Part shown: one piece after another, positions 8,158-16,485 of the stretch
Layout of the letters: the number at the start of each line of letters is the position of its first letter
Position numbering within the stretch: position 1 is the first letter of the stretch
Assembly (NCBI GenBank): GCA_017303505.1
Contig: JAFLCP010000049.1
Span: forward strand, 1 to 48,403
Length of the DNA: 48,403 nt
Reading direction: 5' to 3'
DNA from: Planctomycetota bacterium
GTDB lineage: Bacteria > Planctomycetota > Planctomycetia > Pirellulales > Pirellulaceae
Made by a program: the position numbers and the translations under genes
The notes under the pieces: generated by a model
Databases searched by the model: none
What the model was told of the DNA's origin: nothing
Seen by the model: the letters and a program-made list of their open reading frames with translations, nothing else

Positions 8158-9522
8158 CTACCTGCTACTTCGATACCAATTGGCGATCTTGCGATTAGGA
8201 ATACCGAGATGATACGCAAGTACACAGAGTTGATTGATGCAGGTTGTTCTAAGCACTCCTTTCTTTTGCCAACGGCGAGCTGAAGTTACGACCGAACTTG
8301 ACATGAGTTTCAATGGACCATGACGCTGAACACGACGCACAAATTCGTAATCCTCCATGATGTCCAGTTTTCGGAAGCCACGCAACCGATAGAACAATGC
8401 GGACTCAACAAGCAGAGCCTGATCGCCGTAAGGCAACTTCAGCCAACGCGAACGCCACTCGACCAATCTTTCTAGCCAGCGATATTTGCGGGCTGGGTCA
8501 TCGATCTGCAACCGGAAAGCACCCGCAACGGCCCCTTGAGATCGTATCGCCATACAGGCCTCAAAATAATCGGCCGGTAGTCGTGTATCAGCGTGCAAGA
8601 ACAATAGGTATTCACCCGTCGCGATCGCGGCGGCGGCGTTTTGTTGCGCAGCCCGACCGCGCTGCTTCACCTCAATGATACGACATCCCCAGTCCCGTGC
8701 GATTTGACACGTCTCATCATTACTCCCACCATCCGCCACGACAATTTCGAGTCGTTCCTGTGGACGACCAACGCTCGATAATGTTCGCAATAGATTCTTG
8801 GCTTCATTAAGCGTCGGAATAATAACACTCAAACGACTAGGTACTGCGCCCCAAAGTTCGTCACCCACTTTCTTGCAATCAGAACTACCCTTTAAACAGA
8901 GTACATCCTCGGGATGGTCCACATCGGACAAACACTGCAAAGTTTGGTATCTCAATCGCGATGCACTGATACGATTTAGAGTTTGTGGGAAAACTTGCTC
9001 GGTGCTCCAGTGAATCTCCGAGAATAGAGCGCTGTGTAGCTGATTCATTCCGATGAGATAGTAGCCACCATCGTCGGCAGGCCCCAATACCACATCGCAG
9101 GTTTCCAATTTTCGAAATGCTGCTTGAAGATGACGGGCTTGAATATCAGGTGCGTCCGTTCCAATAACTACCACTCTCTTTCGACCACGCTTGAATGCAT
9201 CATCTAGGGCGTCGGCCATCTTAATACCAAGATCGCCGTCTACCTGAGGATAAAAGTTCAAGGCATCACCCAGTTCGGCACCAAGAACAGCACCGAGTGC
9301 GGCACACATTTCATCCTCTGTACCACCTGTATAGTAGATGCTGACCGCCACACTCCCTTCAGCGCGAACTTTGGCAACTTGAGCCAGCGTTTGCGCGACC
9401 AAATAGCGGTATATAGCCGTCGCTCCAGCCTCGCCAAATGCAGGAATCAATCGAGTTTTGTTTTTCCCTACAGCAGGGAGGCGCGCAAAGATAATCAATT
9501 CATTGACGGGTTCAGCTGTCAT
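8158..9522 (-). CDS. Fused TIGR04282-TIGR04283 arsenosugar biosynthesis transferase
   Basis: This 454-residue protein joins two domains usually encoded separately. Residues ~1-215 match the TIGR04282 (DUF2064) nucleotidyltransferase-like fold. Landmarks are IIFARLPAVGKNKTRL, VVVIGTDAPDI and LGPADDGGYYLIGM. Residues ~228-454 are a GT-A family 2 glycosyltransferase of the TIGR04283 type, with LSVIIPTLNEAKNL, VVADGGSNDET, the acceptor-metal segment LFLHADTRLP, and LPYGDQALLV. Both families co-occur with arsM and arsS and are thought to supply the sugar steps of arsenosugar formation, though their exact substrates are not established. It is the third gene of the operon, 85 nt after arsS. Confidence 0.88.
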   Translation of the reverse strand: MTAEPVNELIIFARLPAVGKNKTRLIPAFGEAGATAIYRYLVAQTLAQVAKVRAEGSVAVSIYYTGGTEDEMCAALGAVLGAELGDALNFYPQVDGDLGIKMADALDDAFKRGRKRVVVIGTDAPDIQARHLQAAFRKLETCDVVLGPADDGGYYLIGMNQLHSALFSEIHWSTEQVFPQTLNRISASRLRYQTLQCLSDVDHPEDVLCLKGSSDCKKVGDELWGAVPSRLSVIIPTLNEAKNLLRTLSSVGRPQERLEIVVADGGSNDETCQIARDWGCRIIEVKQRGRAAQQNAAAAIATGEYLLFLHADTRLPADYFEACMAIRSQGAVAGAFRLQIDDPARKYRWLERLVEWRSRWLKLPYGDQALLVESALFYRLRGFRKLDIMEDYEFVRRVQRHGPLKLMSSSVVTSARRWQKKGVLRTTCINQLCVLAYHLGIPNRKIANWYRSSR

Positions 9523-9607
9523 TCAGGACTCAGTTATTGGAATGCACCCAGCGATGTGTTTGTTCCTAATGTCAATCATTCCACCAAACGCGAAACAACC
9601 CAGCAAT

Positions 9608-10660
9608 TTACGCAGTTAGGCTACCGGTACAACTGGAACCGCAACCTGCTGTGCAACCAAAACAATGGTTATCTGTCGCGATTGGTAGGCCTATCAGATC
9701 TTCATCAGTGACTTGAGAGATGTGTAATCGCTTTCTTGAAACCTCAATTGATAAGTCGAGCATCTGGTTGAAGTCGCAATCGAAGAGAAAACCATTCCAG
9801 TCGACAGAAACCAGCGAACGACACATCAATCCATCTATCGTCGCTGGATTAAAATGATTTACGAGCTTATGCATGTAATCAGCGTACTTTTGACGGCGAA
9901 CCAGATCATCCAAGTATCGACTGACGGGCATATTCGTAATGGTAAACAAACGATTAAAGTGTATGCCGTATCGAGAAAGCAGTTGCTCGCGATAATCATT
10001 TTCAAGCTTGCCTTGATCGGGAGGCAAACCTGTCCCAACGGGGTTGTAGACCAAGTTGAGTTGTAGCGGTGAACCATCTTGGGCGTACCCGAGTTCATTC
10101 AAGAGTTGGATGGCTTGAATGGACTTCTGAAAAACACCATCGCCACGTTGTGCGTCACAGTTCGACTCCAGGTAACAGGGCAGACTGGCGATGATCTGCA
10201 CCTGATTCTTCGCGAGAAACTGCGGTAGATCGGTAAAACCGTTGGCCAAGAGAATCGTCAAATTACACCGATCGATCACTTCTTTATTCAGTTCGCGAGC
10301 GGCCATAACTAACTTGCGAAAGCTCGCGTTCATCTCGGGCGCGCCGCCGGTGATATCGAATGTCCTGACTTGTGAACGTCGCAGAAAATCAATGACTTGA
10401 TCTGCGGTTTCCGAACTCATTGCTTCGCGTCGGTCTGGCCCCGCATCAACATGGCAATGACCACAAGTTTGATTACAGACTTTTCCCACATTGATTTGTA
10501 ACGTAGTAAGTTCTCGTCGACTCAGCCGTGGCACGGAATTCTGTTTAAGAACTTCCACGAATCTGCCTGTGCCTAGAACGTTAGGATCTTGCAATAGCTC
10601 GATTTGCTGAACAGGAGACGCGAGGGGATGAGCTTGGCGTTGGAGTGTTTTGAGAATCAT
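9608..10660 (-). CDS. arsS: Arsenosugar biosynthesis radical SAM protein ArsS
   Basis: This is a radical SAM enzyme with the [4Fe-4S] motif C-x3-C-x2-C in VCNQTCGHCHVDAGPDRRE, at residues 62, 66 and 69 from the preferred start. It continues with TFDITGGAPEMN. The C-terminus has a cysteine cluster, CFGCTAGCGSSC, as expected for ArsS (TIGR04167). ArsS is thought to transfer the SAM-derived 5-deoxyadenosyl group to dimethylarsenite, giving a dimethylarsinoyl ribose precursor. The frame could start at TTG 10696, overlapping arsM. The ATG at 10660 is preferred because MILKTLQRQAHPLASP matches the usual family N-terminus. It sits between arsM and the fused transferase on one strand. Confidence 0.9.
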   Translation of the reverse strand: MILKTLQRQAHPLASPVQQIELLQDPNVLGTGRFVEVLKQNSVPRLSRRELTTLQINVGKVCNQTCGHCHVDAGPDRREAMSSETADQVIDFLRRSQVRTFDITGGAPEMNASFRKLVMAARELNKEVIDRCNLTILLANGFTDLPQFLAKNQVQIIASLPCYLESNCDAQRGDGVFQKSIQAIQLLNELGYAQDGSPLQLNLVYNPVGTGLPPDQGKLENDYREQLLSRYGIHFNRLFTITNMPVSRYLDDLVRRQKYADYMHKLVNHFNPATIDGLMCRSLVSVDWNGFLFDCDFNQMLDLSIEVSRKRLHISQVTDEDLIGLPIATDNHCFGCTAGCGSSCTGSLTA

Positions 10661-10686
10661 CTTCAATCTACAGAAACAAGGTGAAA

Positions 10687-11865
10687 TTAGCAGCAAGGCT
10701 TACCGGACTCAGATGAACATGGAGTACCGGTTTCTGTTTTGTCGTACTCAAGACCTTTAGTTTCGCGAGGATGCCGGCGAGAATTGCTTTGGCATGCGAA
10801 CGACTTGGCCTCTTCTAAAGGGATGCTCTGCAACGGTGAGATCGCTTCAAAACTATCCACGTAGGGTGGCCGGGAGAGAATCCCAAACGTTTTGTCACAA
10901 ACAGCCATGCGTTCTCCACGATAATAGAGATGCCCATCATCGTCTTGAACCTTCTTGAACGGACCTTTGTAGACAACACTTTGATTGCGTTCTAGGCAGG
11001 GTCCATCTTTTCCCTTGTAGGCAACCACAGTTATCGATCGGAACTCAATACCTTGAATGGTCTGCCATGGCTCTTTCGACCAACGTACAATATGAACCCC
11101 ATAAAAACCGGCAGCTTCGAAAGCTTTAAGAAACTCATCTTCGCGAAATGCTCCCGACAAACAACCAGACCATAGGGCGGGATCTCTCTGCAATTCTTCC
11201 GGTACATCTTCATCGGAAACAATGTCGCTTATTGCAGCTCGTCCACCATTTCGGAGCACGCGGTAAATCTCGGCAAAGAGTTGCTGACGATCTTTTTGCC
11301 GCACAAGATTGAGCACGCAATTTGAAACCACACAATCAATTGAGTTGCTTTCGATTAGAGGATTCGATTCTCGCAGATGTTCCTCAAGATTTCGAAGTCG
11401 CAAATAGTCCGGTGCTGACCGAATCGGCTCGGAGTAGAGTTGCTTATCTAGCAGATCAAGATCGAGCTGTAGATCCTGGATCATTCCATATTTGAACTCC
11501 ACGTTGGAAAAGCCAATAGCTTCAGCGACGAGAGGTGAATTGCGTCGAGCTAAAGCCAACATTTCACGATTGCAATCGACGCCTATGACACGTCCTTTGG
11601 AACCAACCAACTGTGAGGCAATAAAACAGAGCTTACCACCACCGGAGCCGAGATCGAGCACGACATCGTCCGGTTTGACGAAGGGCGATGGGTCACCGCA
11701 GCCATAGTCTTTTTCAATCACTTCTTGCGGAATAGCATGGAGCAAATCGGTGTTGTATTGCACGGGACAACAAAGTGCAGACTCGACAGCATTGGCAGCC
11801 GCCGAGTATCGCTGATAGACACTGGCTTCTGATCCTTTAGGCTCGTGTGAAGTGAGGGTACTCAT
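10687..11865 (-). CDS. arsM: Arsenosugar-type arsenite S-adenosylmethionine methyltransferase
   Basis: This methyltransferase of about 392 residues methylates trivalent arsenic. The SAM-binding Rossmann motif is VLDLGSGGGK. All three arsenic-binding cysteine positions of ArsM are recognisable: the CC pair in SALCCPVQYN (about residues 32-33), SNCVLNL, and WSGCLSGAF. The C-terminal part (GPCLERNQSVVYKGPFKK and YRGERMAVCDKTF, then a CC end) is typical of ArsM partnered with ArsS. The frame extends to 11940, but the ATG at 11865 gives the usual N-terminus. It is the first gene of the arsenosugar operon and divergent from the TVP38 gene. Regulation by an ArsR-type repressor would be usual, but no arsR lies in the window. 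Confidence 0.9.
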   Translation of the reverse strand: MSTLTSHEPKGSEASVYQRYSAAANAVESALCCPVQYNTDLLHAIPQEVIEKDYGCGDPSPFVKPDDVVLDLGSGGGKLCFIASQLVGSKGRVIGVDCNREMLALARRNSPLVAEAIGFSNVEFKYGMIQDLQLDLDLLDKQLYSEPIRSAPDYLRLRNLEEHLRESNPLIESNSIDCVVSNCVLNLVRQKDRQQLFAEIYRVLRNGGRAAISDIVSDEDVPEELQRDPALWSGCLSGAFREDEFLKAFEAAGFYGVHIVRWSKEPWQTIQGIEFRSITVVAYKGKDGPCLERNQSVVYKGPFKKVQDDDGHLYYRGERMAVCDKTFGILSRPPYVDSFEAISPLQSIPLEEAKSFACQSNSRRHPRETKGLEYDKTETGTPCSSESGKPCC

Positions 11866-11953
11866 GCAGTGTATCGTCTTTTTTCTGACAAGATAATGGA
11901 AACCTGAACTTGGGTGGAAAAGTTCGCGAGCAATTACCAAGATGGATTTATAT

Positions 11954-11970
11954 CAATGGATCGATCATTG
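11954..11970. promoter_or_regulatory. Imperfect palindrome in the arsM/TVP38 divergent spacer
   Basis: CAATG at 11954-11958 and CATTG at 11966-11970 flank an ATCGAT core, giving a 17-bp near-palindrome. Its place in the divergent arsenic promoter region suggests an operator. It is not a clear match to a known ArsR box. Confidence 0.25.
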
Positions 11971-12060
11971 CGACGCAGCAGTTTACCATTGCTTCTGGTA
12001 CGATAGCTACACTAAGATTGCCCACTTTCATGAAACCCTAGCCGCACCGATTCTGCCGAT

Positions 12061-12813
12061 ATGCTACCACCTCGACAGGGTGAACAGGAATCACCGCCAA
12101 GCTCTGACTCAAAGTCGCGTCCGACGGTTTCGATTCAAAGTTGGCTGTTACCGTTAGTGGGCATGGCCGTCTTTGCCATAGCATTTGTGCTTTATCGCGA
12201 TCAAATTCTCCAGCGATTAGTCGCTGCCGAAAGCGGATTGCGTGAGACTCAAGTCTCTGCTCCTGTGATGACAGCTCTGATCGGATTGATCGTCTACATT
12301 TTGGTCGCTGGCCTAACACCGGGAGCCGCATTTTTGTCGCTGGCCTATGGTTGGTTCTTTGGCCTTTGGCAAGGGACTTTGTTGGTCAGCTTCGGATCAA
12401 CTGCGGGAGCCACAATGATGTTCTTGTTGAGTCGTTACGTTTTGCGAGATTGGGTTTTGGCAACTAAGAACTCGCACATTCAAAAAGTACAAACCGCGTT
12501 CGAACGTGATGGAGCGTACTACTTGTTTAGTCTGCGACTGATTCCAGCGGTCCCATTTTTTTTGATCAACATCCTTATGGGAGTTACCAAGATTCGAGTG
12601 AGCACGTTTTGGTGGGTCAGTCAGTTGGGAATGTTGCCAGGCACAATCGCCTACATCTATGCGGGAACGACACTTCCGAGCTTGAAGGCAATTGAGTCGG
12701 GTGAAGTAGGGAAGATACTGAGTTGGCAATTGGTACTGGCTTTTTCGATTCTGGGACTTCTACCCTGGCTTATGAAGCGATTAGGGCGAATGTTCGGCGC
12801 CAAGAGCAATTGA
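12061..12813 (+). CDS. TVP38/TMEM64 (SNARE-associated, DedA-like) membrane protein
   Basis: The 250-residue protein has a short polar N-terminus and about five hydrophobic segments. It carries the conserved core of the VTT/DedA-like superfamily: GLTPGAAFLSLAYGWFFGLWQGTLLVSFGSTAGA is the landmark region near residues 85-118 (cited in part), followed by LRLIPAVPFFLINILMG. Relatives are proposed to act as lipid scramblases or transporters. Members are often encoded beside arsM-arsS, so a role in moving arsenic-containing lipids or sugars is a reasonable inference but unproven. It is divergent from arsM, with about 195 bp between starts. No Shine-Dalgarno is visible at the ATG. Confidence 0.85.
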   Translation: MLPPRQGEQESPPSSDSKSRPTVSIQSWLLPLVGMAVFAIAFVLYRDQILQRLVAAESGLRETQVSAPVMTALIGLIVYILVAGLTPGAAFLSLAYGWFFGLWQGTLLVSFGSTAGATMMFLLSRYVLRDWVLATKNSHIQKVQTAFERDGAYYLFSLRLIPAVPFFLINILMGVTKIRVSTFWWVSQLGMLPGTIAYIYAGTTLPSLKAIESGEVGKILSWQLVLAFSILGLLPWLMKRLGRMFGAKSN

Positions 12814-12982
12814 TCCCTGCAACAAATGACATCGGCATTAGATGCTGTGCGGATTCGACACTTGTACCTATTCTGGGAAAGAGCGGAATGCAATTGCAAG
12901 TCACTAGCTCATCAACGCTAAAGATGTTATGTTGCGAAGCGAACTCACATTGTGAGTAACTTTCTCTTTCTAATTTGATTTC

Positions 12983-12987
12983 GAGGA
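12983..12987 (+). promoter_or_regulatory. Ribosome binding site of the arylsulfatase
   Basis: GAGGA lies 9 nt before the ATG at 12997 and supports this start, which opens directly into a signal peptide. Confidence 0.5.
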
Positions 12988-12996
12988 CAACTCTTT

Positions 12997-15327
12997 ATGC
13001 TTCGAAACATTCTCTACGTTGCGTGTCTATCACTTTTCCTTTCGAGTGTTGGTTCAGCTCAAACAACCTTTGATCGAACAGAACTACCAATACGAGAGCC
13101 GAAGCGACCGCTTTACACCGAACTTGATGTCCGCGACGTAAAGCCACCACCTCGATTCGAGGTGAAAGCTCCAGCAAATGCGCCAAACGTGGTGATTATT
13201 TTGATCGACGATATGGGCTTTGGGGCACCGAGTGCATTTGGTGGACCTGCGCCGATGCCAACGATGGCACAATTAGCAAACAATGGTTTGCGATACAATC
13301 GCTTTCATACAACCGCCGTATGTGCACCAACACGTGTTGCCTTGTTAACCGGTTATAACCATCACTCAAACAACATGGGTTCAATCACGGAAACTGCTAC
13401 GGCATTTCCAGGAAACGATTCGATTCGGCCACAGACCATCACACCGATGGCTGAAGTTTTGCGACAGAATGGGTTTAACACTGGCTTTTTCGGAAAATGC
13501 CATGAAGTTCCCTCCTGGGAAATTTCCCCAGCTGGCCCACAAGATCGCTGGCCCACTCGCAGCGGTTTTGAAAAGTTCTATGGGTTCTTGGGCGGGGAAA
13601 CGAATCAGTATGCACCAACGATTTATGATGGTGTCACACGTGTAGAGCCGCCAGCCGATCCTGAATACCACTTCACGGTTGATATGACCAATCAAGCGAT
13701 TGCTTGGGTGGAGTTTCAACATGCCCTGGCGCCCGAGAAGCCGTTCTTTATGTATTACGCCCCAGGTGCAACACATGCGCCGCACCATGTTCCCAAAGAA
13801 TGGCGAGACAAGTTTAAGGGTAAGTTTGATCAGGGCTGGGATAAATTACGCGAAGAGACATTGGCCCGACAAATCGAACTCGGCGTCGTGCCGCCTGGGA
13901 CTAAACTAGCCCCCAAGCCAGCGGACATCAAAGACTGGGATCAATTATCAGCCCAGGAAAAGAAATTGTTTGCTCGGCAAGCCGAAGTTTATGCAGCCTA
14001 CGCGGCCCACACCGATTGGCAAATCAGTCGGTTGATCGACAGCCTCAAGCAGATTGGCGAATTAGACAACACCTTGCTGTTCTTCATTGCCGGGGATAAC
14101 GGAGCAAGTGCCGAAGGCCAGATGAATGGCATGTATAGCGAGATGACTTACTTCAACGGCATTCCAGAAACCGTGGATGAGATGATTAAGCATTATGATG
14201 AATGGGGTGATGCGAGCACTTATCCGCACATGGCCGCTGGCTGGGCAGTGGCGCTCGACGCACCGTTCTCGTACACGAAGCAAGTTGGGTCCGATTTTGG
14301 TGGCACGCGCAATGGCATGGTTGTTCATTGGCCCAACGGTATATCTGCGAAGGGAGAAGTCCGTTCCCAATTTAGCCACGTTATTGACGTAGCACCGACG
14401 GTTTACGAGATCTGCGGAGTACCATCCCCAAAGAAGGTGAACGGAATTGAGCAGAATCCAATCGAAGGAACCAGCTTTGCGTACAGCTTTACCAATGCAA
14501 AGGCGGAAGAACAACATAAGGTTCAATACTTCGAGATGTTTGGAAACCGTGGCATTTATGTGGATGGTTGGCTTGCCCGTACCATTCATCGCCCAGCTTG
14601 GCGATCACAACCGCTCCATAAATTACAAGATGATGTGTGGGATTTGTTTGATACTCGTAATGACTTCAGCTTGGCAAACAACTTGGCAGAGCAATACCCA
14701 GACAAGTTAGCCGAACTGCAAAAGAAGTTTATGGAGGAAGCGGAGAAGTATCATGTGCTTCCTATCGACGACCGATCGATTGAGAGAACCAATGCTGCAT
14801 TGGTTGGGCGTCCTACCGTGATGGAAGGTCGCAATACCATGCTGTTGCATGAAGGCATGGTCGCGATGGGAACGGATATCTTTATCGACCTTCGCAACAA
14901 GGGATACCGCATTACCGCCGAGGTGGAAGTGGAAAGCAACACCAATGGAGCGATTGTGTGCCAAGGTGGTCGATTCGGTGGCTTGTCGCTACTGATGCGT
15001 GACGGACGCCCTGCGTTTGCATACAACTTTCTAGGATTAGAATCATCGCTGATTCAAGCCGAAAAGCCAATCGCTGCGGGGAAACACACCATCGTGTATG
15101 AATTCACCTATGCGGGTGGTGGCCCTGGCAAAGGTGGCAGTGGCACGATTACGGTTGATGGTAACAAGGTGGCACAAGGGGAATTGAAACGCACCCAACC
15201 AGGGATCTTTTCTGTTGATGACCTAGCGGATGTGGGTGTGGACCTTGGAACACCGGTTACCGATTATGGCCGCGATAGTAAATTCAATGGCAAGATCGAA
15301 AAGGTCGTGATTGAAGTTAAGCAATGA
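12997..15327 (+). CDS. Large secreted arylsulfatase
   Basis: The 776-residue protein has a signal peptide (LYVACLSLFLSSVGSAQ) probably cleaved near residue 22, so it acts outside the cytoplasm. It belongs to the long arylsulfatase group. Evidence is metal-binding LIDDMGFG at 69-76, the formylglycine motif C-A-P-T-R at 109-113, GFFGKCHEVPSWE, THAPHHVPKEW, and IAGDNGASAEGQMNG. The C-terminal ~130 residues form a beta-sandwich accessory domain. The formylglycine motif has Thr in place of the commoner Ser, which occurs in this group. GKCHE replaces the usual GKWH of smaller sulfatases, again normal here. It appears monocistronic and is not close in sequence to the sulfatase at 2.6 kb. Confidence 0.9.
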   Translation: MLRNILYVACLSLFLSSVGSAQTTFDRTELPIREPKRPLYTELDVRDVKPPPRFEVKAPANAPNVVIILIDDMGFGAPSAFGGPAPMPTMAQLANNGLRYNRFHTTAVCAPTRVALLTGYNHHSNNMGSITETATAFPGNDSIRPQTITPMAEVLRQNGFNTGFFGKCHEVPSWEISPAGPQDRWPTRSGFEKFYGFLGGETNQYAPTIYDGVTRVEPPADPEYHFTVDMTNQAIAWVEFQHALAPEKPFFMYYAPGATHAPHHVPKEWRDKFKGKFDQGWDKLREETLARQIELGVVPPGTKLAPKPADIKDWDQLSAQEKKLFARQAEVYAAYAAHTDWQISRLIDSLKQIGELDNTLLFFIAGDNGASAEGQMNGMYSEMTYFNGIPETVDEMIKHYDEWGDASTYPHMAAGWAVALDAPFSYTKQVGSDFGGTRNGMVVHWPNGISAKGEVRSQFSHVIDVAPTVYEICGVPSPKKVNGIEQNPIEGTSFAYSFTNAKAEEQHKVQYFEMFGNRGIYVDGWLARTIHRPAWRSQPLHKLQDDVWDLFDTRNDFSLANNLAEQYPDKLAELQKKFMEEAEKYHVLPIDDRSIERTNAALVGRPTVMEGRNTMLLHEGMVAMGTDIFIDLRNKGYRITAEVEVESNTNGAIVCQGGRFGGLSLLMRDGRPAFAYNFLGLESSLIQAEKPIAAGKHTIVYEFTYAGGGPGKGGSGTITVDGNKVAQGELKRTQPGIFSVDDLADVGVDLGTPVTDYGRDSKFNGKIEKVVIEVKQ

Positions 15328-15335
15328 GGTATCAG

Positions 15336-15412
15336 ACTTCAGACTTCAGGCTTCAGGCTTCAGGCTTCAGGTTCCAGGTTCCAGGTTCCAGGTTCCAGGT
15401 TCCAGGTTTCAG
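15336..15412. repeat. Tandem heptamer repeat, 11 units
   Basis: Eleven consecutive 7-bp units run without interruption. They are two ACTTCAG, three GCTTCAG, five GTTCCAG and one GTTTCAG. The ordered variants suggest stepwise slippage expansion starting 8 bp after the sulfatase stop. Confidence 0.9.
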
Positions 15413-15461
15413 GAGAGTGCTAGGGATTTGCGGTGTTGGGATATTTAGCCCTTACACTGAC

Positions 15462-15488
15462 GGCTAGGCGTACTTCCGTTTGATTCTC
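15462..15488. repeat. Dispersed repeat, copy 1 (second copy at 46936-46962)
   Basis: The segment beginning GGCTAGGCGTACT and continuing CCGTTTGAT recurs near 46.9 kb with 25 of 27 bases identical. Both copies are intergenic and in the same orientation. Confidence 0.65.
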
Positions 15489-15502
15489 AGTCGCGTTGGA
15501 CA

Positions 15503-15536
15503 GCGTAGGAAGGTGTCTTTTAGATCCTTCCTACGC
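15503..15536. repeat. Perfect 11-bp hairpin of a repeated GTAGGA-type element
   Basis: GCGTAGGAAGG at 15503-15513 pairs perfectly with CCTTCCTACGC at 15526-15536 around a 12-nt loop. Related hairpins lie at 16068-16089 and 16137-16160. No T-run follows, so a terminator role is not clear. Confidence 0.7.
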
Positions 15537-15555
15537 AATGCACCGTCAGCTAGCA

Positions 15556-16025
15556 TTCGCGCCCATTACGCCCCACAGGGTGCCTGGCACCATTTATCTT
15601 CCCCGAACTGCTTTGCTAGCATTCCCAGTCGCCCCCACCACGGTGCCTGGCACCAAGTTGCAGCCGCGCCAACGTAATGCTGTCATTTCCATGGACAGTC
15701 CCCACAGGGTGCCTGGCACCATGTCGCTGGCGAGAACGATTTGCTAGCAGACCACAGTAGCAGGGATCAGGGTGCCTGGCACCATATTTCTTCGCGCCCA
15801 CTACGCCCCACAGGGTGCCTGGCACCATTTATCTTCCCCGAACTACTTTGCTAGCATTCCCAGCCGCCCCCACCAAGGTGTCTGGCACCAAGTTGCAGCC
15901 GCGCCAACGTAATGCTGTCATTTCCATGGACAGTCCCCACAGGGTGCCTGGCACCATGTGGCTGGCGAGAACGATTTGCTAGCAGGCCACAGAAGCAGGG
16001 ATCAGAGTGCCTGGCACCAATATTT
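15556..16025. repeat. 235-bp tandem duplication carrying the palindrome GGTGCCTGGCACC
   Basis: Copy 1 (15556-15790) and copy 2 (15791-16025) align without gaps at a constant 235-bp offset and differ at only about a dozen positions. Each contains four copies of the 13-bp palindrome: 15579, 15642, 15708 and 15771, then 15814, 15877, 15943 and 16006. The copies at 15877 and 16006 have one changed base each. Another full palindrome is at 16095-16107, with a partial one just after. A degraded third unit (GATTTGCTAGC) is visible near 16178. GCTAGC segments also recur in each unit. Confidence 0.9.
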
Positions 16026-16067
16026 CTTCATGTGTTTGGCCAATGCTAGCGGACGATGTGTTGGGCA

Positions 16068-16089
16068 GGACGGGTCAGAAGACCCTTCC
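16068..16089. repeat. Hairpin element, second copy
   Basis: GGACGGGTC at 16068-16076 pairs with GACCCTTCC at 16081-16089 with one mismatch around an AGAA tetraloop. Confidence 0.6.
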
Positions 16090-16136
16090 TACTGGGTGCC
16101 TGGCACCATATTCACCTGGCACCATATTCATTGCGC

Positions 16137-16160
16137 AGGACGGGTCAGGAGCCCAGTCCT
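16137..16160. repeat. Hairpin element, third copy
   Basis: AGGAC and GGG at 16137-16144 pair with CCC and GTCCT at 16152-16160. The flank GCAGGACGGGTCAG is shared with the copy about 69 bp upstream. Confidence 0.6.
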
Positions 16161-16305
16161 ACATGGGCGGGCGAGGACGATTTGCTAGCGGGTGGCAGGA
16201 GCGGGGTGAGGTGAGATTTTTCTGACTCTGGGACCTAAGGTGTCCAGCCTGCGAAGATATTCGGTTTTAGCAAACAACAACTGCTGGGGAAGAGTTTCTG
16301 GTTAG

Positions 16306-16339
16306 GTTCACCTGTTCCCCTCATTACGAACTAGTGAAC
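16306..16339. promoter_or_regulatory. Inverted repeat upstream of imuA, candidate operator
   Basis: GTTCAC-N2-GTTC at 16306-16317 is mirrored by GAAC-N2-GTGAAC at 16328-16339. It lies about 150 bp before imuA, a gene type normally repressed by LexA. The half-sites contain GAAC/GTTC as in some LexA boxes, but the spacing does not match a known LexA consensus. Confidence 0.3.
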
Positions 16340-16485
16340 AAGATCCGAGAAATGTAACAATCCGAAAAGTTTCCCAAAACTGCTTAAAAACCCTGGCAAA
16401 ACCTCCCATTTTAACACAAAAAAGAAACTTTCGATCCAGATTAATGGACACCAGAGCAGATAAGCCATAGAATGAATCTAGATCG

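Larger units (their letters stand above)
15328..16485. repeat. Gene-free repeat island between the arylsulfatase and imuA
   Basis: This 1.16-kb spacer contains, in order, a heptamer tandem repeat, a dispersed repeat copy, a long hairpin, a 235-bp tandem duplication, two further hairpins and an inverted repeat. Open frames here repeat VPGT or GARH residues because they read through the palindrome GGTGCCTGGCACC. They are not credible genes. Confidence 0.8.

Noticed and set aside
15556-16107. Possible CRISPR array
   Set aside because: The 13-bp repeat is too short and palindromic, spacing alternates in a pattern copied by the 235-bp duplication, and the spacers are themselves duplicated. No cas gene is present.
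15480-16225. Several small frames with repeated VPGT or GARH residues
   Set aside because: These residues come from reading through the palindrome GGTGCCTGGCACC and change frame with each repeat copy. There is no start signal.
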